Shown here one piece after another: positions 46,315 to 54,155 of a stretch of DNA of 64,000 nt. The stretch covers positions 62,001-126,000 of the forward strand of contig NZ_JAINVZ010000003.1 of the NCBI RefSeq assembly GCF_019890615.1. The letters run 5' to 3'. Numbering within the stretch: position 1 is the stretch's first letter; each line of letters opens with the position of its first letter. Below the pieces are notes generated by a model, which was given only the letters and a program-made list of their open reading frames with translations, was not told where the DNA came from and ran no database searches. A program made the position numbers and the translations under genes. Source of the DNA: Streptantibioticus parmotrematis (lineage in GTDB: Bacteria; Actinomycetota; Actinomycetes; Streptomycetales; Streptomycetaceae).

Positions 46315-46386
46315 GGACGATTAGCTCAGCGGGAGAGCGCTTCCCTGACACGGAAGAGGTCACTGGTTCAATCCCAGTATCGTCCA
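46315..46386 (+). tRNA. tRNA-Val(GAC), copy 3
   Basis: Identical to copy 1 over all 72 nt. The three bases that follow happen to read CCA. A hairpin terminator comes next. Confidence 0.95.
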
Positions 46387-46391
46387 CCAGC

Positions 46392-46440
46392 CGAAGGGCG
46401 ACGTGAGCCGCGTACACCACGCGGAACGCGTCGCCCTTCG
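46392..46440 (+). terminator. Terminator hairpin of the tRNA cluster
   Basis: A perfect 12-bp inverted repeat (46392-46403 with 46429-46440) begins 6 bp after the last tRNA. The loop is 25 bases. Confidence 0.6.
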
Positions 46441-46496
46441 TCGTTCGTCGAGGTCTTTGCAGGTGGGCAGGGCAGACGGGCAGACGGAAAAGTCTC

Positions 46497-46528
46497 GGGG
46501 CCCGGACACCTCCAGATGTCCGGGCCCC
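46497..46528. terminator. Second hairpin, probable bidirectional terminator
   Basis: A perfect 12-bp stem (46497-46508 with 46517-46528) and 8-base loop lie between the tRNA cluster and the convergent 68-aa gene. Confidence 0.7.
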
Positions 46529-46617
46529 GTGCCGTCCGTACGCCCCCCGTCCCCACGGGGTCTGTTACCGGTTTGTCCCCGGTCCGGGCCGCTCTCCCGG
46601 ACCTGTGACGCTCGAAT

Positions 46618-46824
46618 TCAGCGTCCCATCAACCCGGCCACGGACGACGCCTGTACGACCACCGCGTGCCAGCCTCCGCACACCGCGAGCAGCACCCCCA
46701 CGGGGACCGCCATGGCGACGGCCACCAGCGGATGCCGGGTCCCCGACCGACGTCCGCCGGAGAACACGGCCGCCCTCAGGTCGCGTCCCCGCTTGACCGT
46801 CCGTGCCGCCGTGTGCACCGCCAT
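46618..46824 (-). CDS. Small (68-aa) membrane protein
   Basis: A 68-residue protein with a basic N-terminus (AVHTAARTVKRGRDLRAAVF) and one hydrophobic helix (PLVAVAMAVPVGVLLAVCGG, about residues 32-51). The ATG at 46824 has GGGGAGAG six bases upstream, a good site that supports the gene. No family is recognised. It ends close to a bidirectional hairpin that separates it from the tRNA cluster. Confidence 0.65.
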   Translation of the reverse strand: MAVHTAARTVKRGRDLRAAVFSGGRRSGTRHPLVAVAMAVPVGVLLAVCGGWHAVVVQASSVAGLMGR

Positions 46825-47102
46825 GACTGCTCTCCCCGTGTGTCCCGCTGTGGTCTCCGACTTGGGGCGGCGGGCGTCTGACCTCGGGGGACGAGTGCTC
46901 CGCCCGCCGCTTGTCTCCACACTAGACGCGCGGCAAGTGCGGGGCGTCATGCCGTCGTACCCCTTCTCGGGCCTCCCCGAGGATGAGGCGGAACGGGCCG
47001 GGATACTCCCCTGGGTGGAGACGCCCCCGACCCCTCTCAGGGTCCCCCAGGGGGACACGGCCGACCGTCGCCGGAAGCCGGGACGCTCCCCGAGCGGGTC
47101 GG

Positions 47103-47357
47103 CTACGCCGCCGTCTCGGCGTCCCCCTCCGTCTCGGCGTCGGTCCTGGGGACCGGCTGCTCGACCAGGGCGAGCACCCGCGTCGCCATGAAACGCGCGG
47201 TCCGCACCACTGATCCACTTCTGGTGACTTCGCTCACCTCCACCACGCCGCGGCGCACCGCCGTCTCCACCCGCCGCCCGGCACGGGTGGCCACCACCTC
47301 GTAGGTACGGGTGGTGTCGCCCGCGTCGACCACTATCTCCACGCGATCACCTTTCAT
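47103..47357 (-). CDS. Small hypothetical protein (84 aa) with duplicated C-terminus
   Basis: An 84-residue soluble protein with the beta-rich start KGDRVEIVVDAGDTTRTYEV, then ATRAGRRVETAVRRGVVEVSEV and a hydrophobic ARFMATRVLALVEQ. No family is recognised, though the sequence looks conserved rather than random. The C-terminus contains an 18-bp in-frame tandem duplication (DAETEG / DAETAA) directly before the stop. The ATG at 47357 has AAGGGGG about ten bases upstream. It diverges from the kinase gene across 233 bp. Confidence 0.65.
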   Translation of the reverse strand: MKGDRVEIVVDAGDTTRTYEVVATRAGRRVETAVRRGVVEVSEVTRSGSVVRTARFMATRVLALVEQPVPRTDAETEGDAETAA

Positions 47358-47590
47358 ACCGTCAATCCCCCTTCGTGGACGGTCCGTTGGTGACGTGGGC
47401 AGGCTCCGTCGGGGTCCCCGCCCGCGGACCTTCCCACCCGTCGATCGTCTCACCGGCCACTGACAATCCGCCGGTTGGCGCAGGCGGCGCCTGACCGCAC
47501 CCGGGGCGGTCAGTCCGTAAGCTGTGCTTCGTCAGACGGACCGGGCGGGCAGCACATTCGGGTCTCCCCACCGGAGGTAGGGGAAGAAAG

Positions 47591-48997
47591 ATGACGATGA
47601 TGCGGCTCCGGCGCGAGGATCCGCGTGTCGTCGGCTCGTTCCGGCTGCACCGGCGGCTCGGCGCCGGGGGCATGGGCGTGGTCTACCTCGGCTCCGACAA
47701 ACGCGGCCAGCGCGTCGCGTTGAAGGTGATCCGGCCGGAGCTGGCGGAGGATCAGGAGTTCCGGCAGCGGTTCGCCCGTGAGGTGTCCGCGGCGCGGCGC
47801 ATCCGCGGCGGCTGCACGGCGCGGCTGGTCGCGGCGGACCTGGAGACCGAACGGCCGTGGTTCGCCACGCAGTACGTGCCCGGCCCCTCGCTCTACGACA
47901 AGGTGGGCGCCGAGGGCCCGCTGCCGGCCGCCGAGGTGGCCGGGATCGGCGCGGCGCTGGCCGAGGGCCTGGTCGCGGTGCACGACGCGGGCGTGGTCCA
48001 CCGGGACCTGAAGCCGTCCAACATCCTGCTGTCGCCCAAGGGCCCGCGCATCATCGACTTCGGCATCGCGTGGGCGACCGGGGCCAGCACGCTGACGCAC
48101 GTCGGCACCGCGGTCGGCTCGCCCGGCTTCCTCGCGCCCGAGCAGGTACGCGGTGCGGCGGTCACCCCGGCCACCGACGTCTTCGCCTTCGGCGCCACGC
48201 TGGCCTACGCGGCGGCGGCCGACTCGCCCTTCGGGCAGGGCAGTTCCGAGGTCATGCTCTACCGGGTGGTGCACGAGGAGCCGGACCTGCGCGGCGTGCC
48301 CGACGCGCTGGCGCCGCTGGTCTACGCGTGTCTCGCCAAGGAGCCGGGTGACCGGCCGAGCGCGGCGCGGCTCGCGGAACGCCTCTCCGAGATCGCCGCC
48401 CGCGAGGCGCGCGGCCTGGACAGCGGCGCCCCGCGCAAGGCTGCCGGGCCGCACCCCGAACGCCCGACCGGCCACCGCGCCGAGGAGTACGCGCACCAGC
48501 GCACCGAACGTCGCCCGGCGGAGGCCGGACGCGAGGCGCCGTCGCTGCGCACTCCCCCGCGCGGCCACTCCGCACGCACGCCCGCGGGCCGCGCCCCGGG
48601 CCGTCCTCCCGCCCAGCGCGGCGCTCCGGCGCGCACGCCCGCGCCGCGCACGCCCGCCGGGCGCCGTCCCGGTCGGCCCGACCGCAGGCTGCTGCGCCAG
48701 CGGCTGATCGTCTTCGTCACGGTGACCCTGCTGGTGGCGCTGGGCATCGCGGCGGCGCAGGGCTGCCAGGGCCCGAGCCACGGCCTGGGTGTCCCCCACG
48801 CGCCGGTGGCCTCGCCGACGGACGCCGCAACGCCCTCCGGCACGTCGAGCGACCCGGCGGGTGGGACGGCGGGCGGAACGGACGCGAAGGCGCCCGGCGA
48901 CGCACCGGCGGGCACCCCGACCGCGTCCGGCGCGACCGCGAGCGCGTCGGACGACGCCACGGTCGATGCCGCCGCGAGCCCGTCCGACGCTCCGTAG
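47591..48997 (+). CDS. Transmembrane serine/threonine protein kinase
   Basis: A 468-residue Hanks-type kinase. The glycine loop is LGAGGMGVVYLG near residue 26, the ATP-binding Lys is in RVALKVIRPEL, the catalytic loop is VVHRDLKPSNILLS near residue 138, DFG is IIDFGIAWA, and the activation segment ends in GFLAPEQV. All catalytic residues are present. A Pro/Arg/Ala-rich juxtamembrane linker of about 100 residues leads to one transmembrane helix (LIVFVTVTLLVALGIAAAQ, about 374-392). The outer tail of about 75 residues is a Ser/Thr/Ala/Pro-rich stretch with no recognisable sensor domain. The start is the ATG at 47591 with GGGGAAG upstream. Confidence 0.93.
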   Translation: MTMMRLRREDPRVVGSFRLHRRLGAGGMGVVYLGSDKRGQRVALKVIRPELAEDQEFRQRFAREVSAARRIRGGCTARLVAADLETERPWFATQYVPGPSLYDKVGAEGPLPAAEVAGIGAALAEGLVAVHDAGVVHRDLKPSNILLSPKGPRIIDFGIAWATGASTLTHVGTAVGSPGFLAPEQVRGAAVTPATDVFAFGATLAYAAAADSPFGQGSSEVMLYRVVHEEPDLRGVPDALAPLVYACLAKEPGDRPSAARLAERLSEIAAREARGLDSGAPRKAAGPHPERPTGHRAEEYAHQRTERRPAEAGREAPSLRTPPRGHSARTPAGRAPGRPPAQRGAPARTPAPRTPAGRRPGRPDRRLLRQRLIVFVTVTLLVALGIAAAQGCQGPSHGLGVPHAPVASPTDAATPSGTSSDPAGGTAGGTDAKAPGDAPAGTPTASGATASASDDATVDAAASPSDAP

Positions 48998-49062
48998 GAG
49001 TCGCCCCCTCCGCCCCGCACCCACCTCACCTCAGGGGCTGGCGGACTCCCGTCGCGTTCGGT

Positions 49063-49086
49063 AGCTTACCAAGCGCTTGCTTAGCT
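49063..49086. promoter_or_regulatory. Palindromic operator before the acyl-CoA dehydrogenase operon
   Basis: The 24-bp imperfect palindrome AGCTTACCAAGCGCTTGCTTAGCT (given here as AGCTTACCAAGC then GCTTGCTTAGCT) has only two mismatched base pairs. Its core (49068-49081) fits the KstR2 pattern AnCAAGnnCTTGnT known from mycobacterial sterol catabolism. It lies 45 bp before the first dehydrogenase start and probably binds a TetR-family repressor. Confidence 0.7.
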
Positions 49087-49130
49087 CACGGACGACCCGC
49101 CCACGCGGCGGGTCTGGGAGGACGCGGCGT

Positions 49131-50348
49131 ATGACCACGAAGACGACGGCCACCACCGGCCGGGGCGGGCTGGACGCGGAGGAGGTCCGGCGCCGGGTCC
49201 GCGCGTTCCTGGCGGAGCACGACCCGGCCACGACCGACCGCGCGGCCTTCCTGCGGGCGCGGTTCGACGCGGGGCTGGCCTGGGTGCACTTCCCCGAGGG
49301 CCTCGGCGGTCTCGGCGCGCCGCGCGCCCTGCAGAGCGTGGTGGACGCGGAGCTGACCGCGGCCGGTGCGCCCGACAACGATCCGCGCCGGATCGGCATC
49401 GGCCTGGGCATGGCCGCGCCGACCATCCTGCGCTTCGGCACCGAGGAGCAGAAGGCGCGCTTCCTGCGGCCGTTGTGGACCGGGGAGGAGGTGTGGTGCC
49501 AGCTGTTCAGCGAGCCGGGTGCCGGTTCCGACCTGGCCGGACTGCGCACCCGCGCGGTGCGGGACGGCGACGCGTGGACGGTCGACGGGCAGAAGGTGTG
49601 GACGTCCAACGCCCACAACGCCCGCTGGGCCATCCTGATCGCCCGTACCGACCCCGACGTGCCCAAGCACCGCGGCATCACGTACTTCGTCTGCGACATG
49701 ACCGCGCCCGGCGTCGAGGTCAGGCCGCTGCGGCAGATCACCGGTGAGGCGGAGTTCAACGAGGTCTTCCTCACCGACGTGCGGATCCCCGACGCGCACC
49801 GGCTCGGCGACGAGGGCGACGGCTGGCGGGTCGCGCAGACCACGTTGATGAACGAGCGGGTGGCGATCGGCGGCGGCGCGGTGCCGCGCGAGGGCGGGAT
49901 GATCGGAGTGGCCGCCACCACCTGGCGCGAGCGCCCCGAGCTGCGCACCCCCGGACTGCACGACCGGCTGCTGCGGTTGTGGGTGGACTCCGAGGTCGCC
50001 CGGCTCACCGCGGAACGCGTCCGCCAGCAGCTCGCGGTCGGCGCGCCCGGGCCCGAGGGGTCGGGGCTGAAGCTGGCGTTCGCCCGGCTCAACCAGGCGG
50101 TCAGCGGTCTCGAGGTGGAACTGCTGGGCGAGGAGGGACTGCGCTACCACGGCTGGGAGATGACCCGCCCGGAGACGGTCGACTTCTTCGGCCACGACGC
50201 CGGGTACCGCTATCTGCGGGCCAAGGGCAACTCCATCGAGGGCGGCACGTCGGAGATCCTGCGCAACATCGTCGCCGAGCGGGTGCTCGGCCTGCCCTCG
50301 GAACCCCGTATCGACAAGGACGTCGCGTGGAAGGACCTGCCCCGATGA
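49131..50348 (+). CDS. Acyl-CoA dehydrogenase, first subunit
   Basis: A 405-residue flavoprotein of the acyl-CoA dehydrogenase family, which forms the alpha,beta double bond in beta-oxidation. FAD-contact segments are visible (WCQLFSEPGAGSDLAGL near residue 125, VDGQKVWTSNAHNARW near residue 152). The C-terminal catalytic-base segment is SIEGGTSEILRNIVAERVLG near residue 370, with the expected Glu. The ATG at 49131 has GGGAGGA eight bases upstream. The stop overlaps the second dehydrogenase (ATGA), so both are made together. Confidence 0.93.
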   Translation: MTTKTTATTGRGGLDAEEVRRRVRAFLAEHDPATTDRAAFLRARFDAGLAWVHFPEGLGGLGAPRALQSVVDAELTAAGAPDNDPRRIGIGLGMAAPTILRFGTEEQKARFLRPLWTGEEVWCQLFSEPGAGSDLAGLRTRAVRDGDAWTVDGQKVWTSNAHNARWAILIARTDPDVPKHRGITYFVCDMTAPGVEVRPLRQITGEAEFNEVFLTDVRIPDAHRLGDEGDGWRVAQTTLMNERVAIGGGAVPREGGMIGVAATTWRERPELRTPGLHDRLLRLWVDSEVARLTAERVRQQLAVGAPGPEGSGLKLAFARLNQAVSGLEVELLGEEGLRYHGWEMTRPETVDFFGHDAGYRYLRAKGNSIEGGTSEILRNIVAERVLGLPSEPRIDKDVAWKDLPR

Positions 50349-51472
50349 GCGCCACCCCCGATCTGCTCTACTCCGACGTCGAGGACGATCTGCGCGCGAC
50401 GGTGCGGGACGTGCTCACCGACCGCTGCCCGGCGTCGGCGGTGCTGGCGCGCTGTGAGAGCGACGAGCCGTACGACCTCGGGCTGTGGCGGACGCTGGCC
50501 GCCGGTTCGGGTCTCGCCGGGCTGCTGGTGCCGGAGAAGCTGGGCGGCGCGGGCGCTTCGGCGCGGGAGGCGGCGGTCGTGCTGGAGGAGCTGGGCGGGG
50601 CGGTCGCTCCGGTGCCGTTCCTGGGCAGCGCGGTGCTGGCGACCACCGCGCTGCTGGGGTGCGACCCGCAGGACAAGCGGGTCGCACGGCTGCTGGAAGA
50701 CCTGGCCTCCGGCGCGTCGGTGGGAACCCTGGCGGTGCCGTTGACGTACGGGCCGGGCGTGTCGTTCCCGCAGACCGTGCGGGCCGACGCCGACGGGGTG
50801 CTGACCGGCACGGTGACCAGCGTCGCGGACGCGGCGGTGGCCGACGTCCTGCTGATCCCGGCGACCGGACCCGAGGGCCCGGGGCTGTACGCGCTGGCGT
50901 CCGACACGCCCGGGGTGCGCGTCGCTCCGGCGGTCCCGCTGGATCTGACCCGCCCGATCGCCGACGTGACCCTGGACGGCGCGAGGGCGCACCGGCTGGC
51001 CGGCTCGGGCCCCGCCGCGTTGGAGGGCGCGCTGCTGGCGGGGGCGGGGCTGCTGGCGTCGGAGCAGGTCGGCGTCGCGCAGTGGTGCCTCGACGAGACG
51101 GTGCGCTACCTGGGCGAGCGGCGCCAGTTCGGGCGGGTCGTGGGCTCGTTCCAGGCGCTGAAGCACCGGCTGGCCGACGTGTGGCTGGAGGTGGTCTCGG
51201 CGCGGGCGGCGGCTCGGGCGGCGGCCGACGCGCTGGCGACCGGAAGCCCCGACGCGCCGGTGGCGGTCGCCGTCGCCCAGGCGTACTGCTCGACGGCGGC
51301 GGTCCACGCCGCGGAGGAGTGTGTCCAGCTGCACGCGGGCATCGGCATGACGTGGGAGCACCCCGCCCACCTCCACCTGAAGCGGGCCAAGTCCTCCGAA
51401 CTCGCCCTGGGCACCCCCGGCCACCACCGCACCCGCCTGGCGACCCTGGTGGACCTGCCCGCGGCGGGGTGA
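50345..51472 (+). CDS. Acyl-CoA dehydrogenase, second (divergent) subunit
   Basis: A 375-residue acyl-CoA dehydrogenase homologue. The middle FAD-contact region is weak, and the C-terminus reads LHAGIGMTWEHPAHLHLKRA in place of the usual EGTSEI-type base segment. Divergent partners of this kind are known to pair with a canonical subunit as alpha2-beta2 enzymes in mycobacterial steroid side-chain degradation. The four-base overlap with the first subunit supports a heteromer. The start is the ATG at 50345. A run of 9-bp repeats follows between this gene and the convergent hydrolase. Confidence 0.9.
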   Translation: MSATPDLLYSDVEDDLRATVRDVLTDRCPASAVLARCESDEPYDLGLWRTLAAGSGLAGLLVPEKLGGAGASAREAAVVLEELGGAVAPVPFLGSAVLATTALLGCDPQDKRVARLLEDLASGASVGTLAVPLTYGPGVSFPQTVRADADGVLTGTVTSVADAAVADVLLIPATGPEGPGLYALASDTPGVRVAPAVPLDLTRPIADVTLDGARAHRLAGSGPAALEGALLAGAGLLASEQVGVAQWCLDETVRYLGERRQFGRVVGSFQALKHRLADVWLEVVSARAAARAAADALATGSPDAPVAVAVAQAYCSTAAVHAAEECVQLHAGIGMTWEHPAHLHLKRAKSSELALGTPGHHRTRLATLVDLPAAG

Positions 51473-51490
51473 GGCGGGCGCCCACGCCGG

Positions 51491-51543
51491 GCGCCACCGC
51501 GCCACCGCGCCACCGCGCCACCGCGCCGCCGCGCCACCGCGCC
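51491..51543. repeat. 9-bp tandem repeat array
   Basis: About six copies of GCCACCGCG, one of them with GCCGCCGCG, lie between two convergent genes. It is a simple-sequence array likely to vary in length. Confidence 0.85.
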
Positions 51544-51575
51544 GTCCGTACGGTGCGGCCTCCCCCGCCGACGCG

Positions 51576-52361
51576 CTACCGCTCCGGCAGACGGCGGACG
51601 AAGTCCAGGAGCAGGGCGCAGAACGCGGTGGGCTGTTCCAGCGGTGCGAGGTGCCCCGCGGCGGGGATGACCACGGGCTCGCCCGCGTCGAGGTCGCGGG
51701 CGATTCCCTCGCCGCCCTCGAAGAAGTCGGGCATGTCGTGTTCGCCGACACCGACCAGGGCGGGCACCGTCAGCGTGCGCAGCGCCGCCGCTCCTTCGCC
51801 GAGCGGGTCCGGTGCCAGTGACGGCTCGCCGTGGGCGAGTTGCTCGGTGAGCCGGCTTCGGAGCATACGGGCCGCGTGCGCGCGTACGTCGCCGGTCGCG
51901 CCGGCCGAGGTCCACGCCTCGACGCCGGTTGTCACGGCTGCGTCCAGGTCGCCGGCGTCGAGCGCCGTCCTCTCGTCGTCCCAGGCGGCTCGCAGACGCG
52001 GGGAGGCGGGCAGGTCGTGGGGCCGGTAGCCGACGAGCACCAGGCCCTCGACCCGCTCGGGTGCCGTGACGGCGACCTGGAGCGCGACCAGGGCGCCGAG
52101 GGAGTTCCCGGCCAGGACGAAGCGGTCGGCGCCGAGGTGGTCGAGCGTGTCGAGTACGTCCGTCCAGGGGGCCACCTCGCGGCCGTCGGGCACGAGCGCG
52201 TCGCCGTGGCCGGGCAGGTCGAGGGCGATGGCCCGCACGCCCGCGTCGGCGAGCAGCGGAAGGTGGGCGTCCCACATGGTGCGGTCGGTGGGACGGGCGT
52301 GCAGCAGGACGACGGCGCGGCCTCGGCCCGACTCGTCGGAGGGCAGCAACATGGCAGGCAT
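51576..52361 (-). CDS. Alpha/beta hydrolase
   Basis: A 261-residue alpha/beta-fold hydrolase. The oxyanion strand is AVVLLHARPTDRTMWDAHLP, the nucleophile elbow is LAGNSLGALVALQ near residue 86, the acid lies in LVGVGEHDMPDFFEG near residue 207, and the catalytic His is in IPAAGHLAPLEQP near residue 236. The residues are intact; the substrate is unknown, with esterases, lactonases and C-C hydrolases all possible. The start is the ATG at 52361. The XRE regulator gene ends 46 bp upstream on the same strand and probably shares its transcript. Confidence 0.88.
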   Translation of the reverse strand: MPAMLLPSDESGRGRAVVLLHARPTDRTMWDAHLPLLADAGVRAIALDLPGHGDALVPDGREVAPWTDVLDTLDHLGADRFVLAGNSLGALVALQVAVTAPERVEGLVLVGYRPHDLPASPRLRAAWDDERTALDAGDLDAAVTTGVEAWTSAGATGDVRAHAARMLRSRLTEQLAHGEPSLAPDPLGEGAAALRTLTVPALVGVGEHDMPDFFEGGEGIARDLDAGEPVVIPAAGHLAPLEQPTAFCALLLDFVRRLPER

Positions 52362-52407
52362 CTTTTCTTCGAGGGGAACAGGGGGTGCGTGGGCGACGAA
52401 GACGCGG

Positions 52408-53256
52408 TCAGGCCTGGAGTTCTGCTGCCTCCGCGGGACCGGTGGCTTCCCGCTCGGCCGGCCGACCCAGCAGGACGAGGGCGTCGGCGTCGGCGCTGCC
52501 GGGTTCCGCGCTGTAGACGGACAGGTGCTGTCCGGGGGCGCTGGTGACGGCGAGCGCCTCGAAGTGCAGACGGATCTCCCCCACCCGCGGGTGCCGGAAG
52601 TGCTTGTCCTCGTGCGTACGGGGACGGACCTCGTAGCGCGCCCACAGGCCCGCGAACGCGGGGCTGCGCACGCTCAGTTCGCCGACGACCCGCTCGATCC
52701 GCTCCTCCCGCGGGAACCGCGAGGAGGACGCCCGCAGGTTGCCCACCGCGATCCGCGCCGCCCGGTCCCAGTCGGTGTAGAACTCGCGGGCGAAGGGATC
52801 GAGGAAGATCATCCGCAGCAGGTTGTCGTACCGGGCGAACCCGCTGTACAGCCGCGTCGCCAGCGCGTTGGCCGCCAGCACGTCCTGCGCCGCCCCGACC
52901 ACGAAGGCGGGCACGTCGCGCATGCCGTCCATCAGCCTCAGCAACTCCGGAGCCACGGTCGTCACGGCCGCCTCCCCGAACACGGGCCGGCCCAGCCGGA
53001 AGAGATGGGTGGCCGCCGCGTCGTCCAGCCGCAGCGCCCCGGCGATCGCCCGCAGCACCTGCTCGGACGGGTGCCGCTCGCGGCCCTGCTCCAGGCGGAT
53101 GTAGTAGTCCGTGCTCACCCCGGCCAGCAGCGCCACCTCGTCGCGCCGCAGTCCCGGCACCCGCCGGGACCCGTCGTCGGGCAGACCAGCGTCCACCGGG
53201 GCGACCGCCGCACGGCGGGCGCGCAGGTAGTCACCGAGTTCGTTCTCGCGTTCCAT
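52408..53256 (-). CDS. XRE-family transcription regulator with MmyB-like ligand domain
   Basis: A 282-residue regulator. The N-terminal helix-turn-helix spans RRDEVALLAGVSTDYYIRLEQGRERHPSEQ in two parts (about residues 37-66). The C-terminal MmyB-like sensor domain contains PAFVVGAAQDVLAANALATRL, NLLRMIFLDPFAREFYTDW, and FRHPRVGEIRLHFEAL. Such regulators are very common in Streptomyces and often control a neighbouring oxidoreductase or hydrolase. Here the alpha/beta hydrolase follows after 46 bp, so it is the likely target. The start is the ATG at 53256. Confidence 0.9.
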   Translation of the reverse strand: MERENELGDYLRARRAAVAPVDAGLPDDGSRRVPGLRRDEVALLAGVSTDYYIRLEQGRERHPSEQVLRAIAGALRLDDAAATHLFRLGRPVFGEAAVTTVAPELLRLMDGMRDVPAFVVGAAQDVLAANALATRLYSGFARYDNLLRMIFLDPFAREFYTDWDRAARIAVGNLRASSSRFPREERIERVVGELSVRSPAFAGLWARYEVRPRTHEDKHFRHPRVGEIRLHFEALAVTSAPGQHLSVYSAEPGSADADALVLLGRPAEREATGPAEAAELQA

Positions 53257-53351
53257 GCCAGCCACACTAGAGTCCCCGCGCCCATGGGGCGTGGGTGCGC
53301 TGCACCCCCCTTGAGCGGTGGTAGCGCCCCGCGTGGCCTGCGGCTTCGGTC

Positions 53352-54155
53352 TCAGCGCCTCGTGGCGTAGAAGGCGACGGCCGAGGCCGCGGCGACGTTG
53401 AGGGAGTCGACTCCCGCGGCCATCGGGATCCGGACCCACTCATCGGCCGCCCGTAGAGCGTCACTTGACAGGCCGTCACCTTCGGTGCCCAGCATCAGGG
53501 CCAGCTTCTCGTGGCGGCGGGCGGCCAGTTCGTCGATCGTGATCGTCTTCTCCGCCAGGCAGAGCGCGGCCGTCACGAAGCCGTGCCGACGCAACAGCTC
53601 GACGTCCTGCGGCCACGAGTCCAGCCGGGTCCAGGGGACGTGGAAGACGGCGCCCATCGACACCTTCACCGCGCGCCGGTAGAGGGGATCGGCGCAACGT
53701 GGCGTGAGGAGGACGGCGTCCACGCCCAGGGCGGCCGCGTTGCGGAAGGCGGCGCCCAGGTTCGCGTGGTCGACCAGGTCCTCGAAGACGGCGACGCGAC
53801 GGGTGTCCGTCAACGCCTCGGCGACGGTGGGCAGTTGGCGGCGCTGCATCGAGGCCAGGGCCCCGCGGTGCACGTGGTAGCCGGTGACCCGTTCTGCCAG
53901 CTCCGGGCTGACCACGTAGACCGGGGCGGACGCCTCCTCGATGACGTCGCGCAACGGGTCGAGCCACTTCGCCGACAGCAGCATCGACCGCATGCGGTAA
54001 CCGGCCTGCCCCGCGCGGCGGATGACCTTCTCGCCCTCGGCGATGAACAGGCCCTCCGCGGGCTCCCTGCGACGGCGCAGTTCGACGTCGGTCAGCGACG
54101 TGTAGTCGTGCAGGCACGGGTCGTCGGGGTCCTCGATCGTGATCGGCTCACTCAC
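53352..54155 (-). CDS. SpoU/TrmH family RNA methyltransferase
   Basis: A 267-residue SPOUT methyltransferase that probably 2'-O-methylates a tRNA or rRNA ribose. Motif 1 lies in FEDLVDHANLGAAFRNAAAL near residue 128, motif 2 in KLALMLGTEGDGLSSDAL near residue 218, and motif 3 in VRIPMAAGVDSLNVAAASAV near residue 243. A substrate-binding domain precedes (LFIAEGEKVIRRAGQAGYRM). Motifs are complete. The GTG at 54155 overlaps the end of the SUMT gene by 8 bp, so it is translated with the cobalamin/sirohaem gene. Confidence 0.92.
   Translation of the reverse strand: MSEPITIEDPDDPCLHDYTSLTDVELRRRREPAEGLFIAEGEKVIRRAGQAGYRMRSMLLSAKWLDPLRDVIEEASAPVYVVSPELAERVTGYHVHRGALASMQRRQLPTVAEALTDTRRVAVFEDLVDHANLGAAFRNAAALGVDAVLLTPRCADPLYRRAVKVSMGAVFHVPWTRLDSWPQDVELLRRHGFVTAALCLAEKTITIDELAARRHEKLALMLGTEGDGLSSDALRAADEWVRIPMAAGVDSLNVAAASAVAFYATRR

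Noticed and set aside
46387-46389. Encoded CCA end on the last tRNA-Val
   Set aside because: Only this copy has CCA after the discriminator; the identical copy 1 does not, so it is probably chance.
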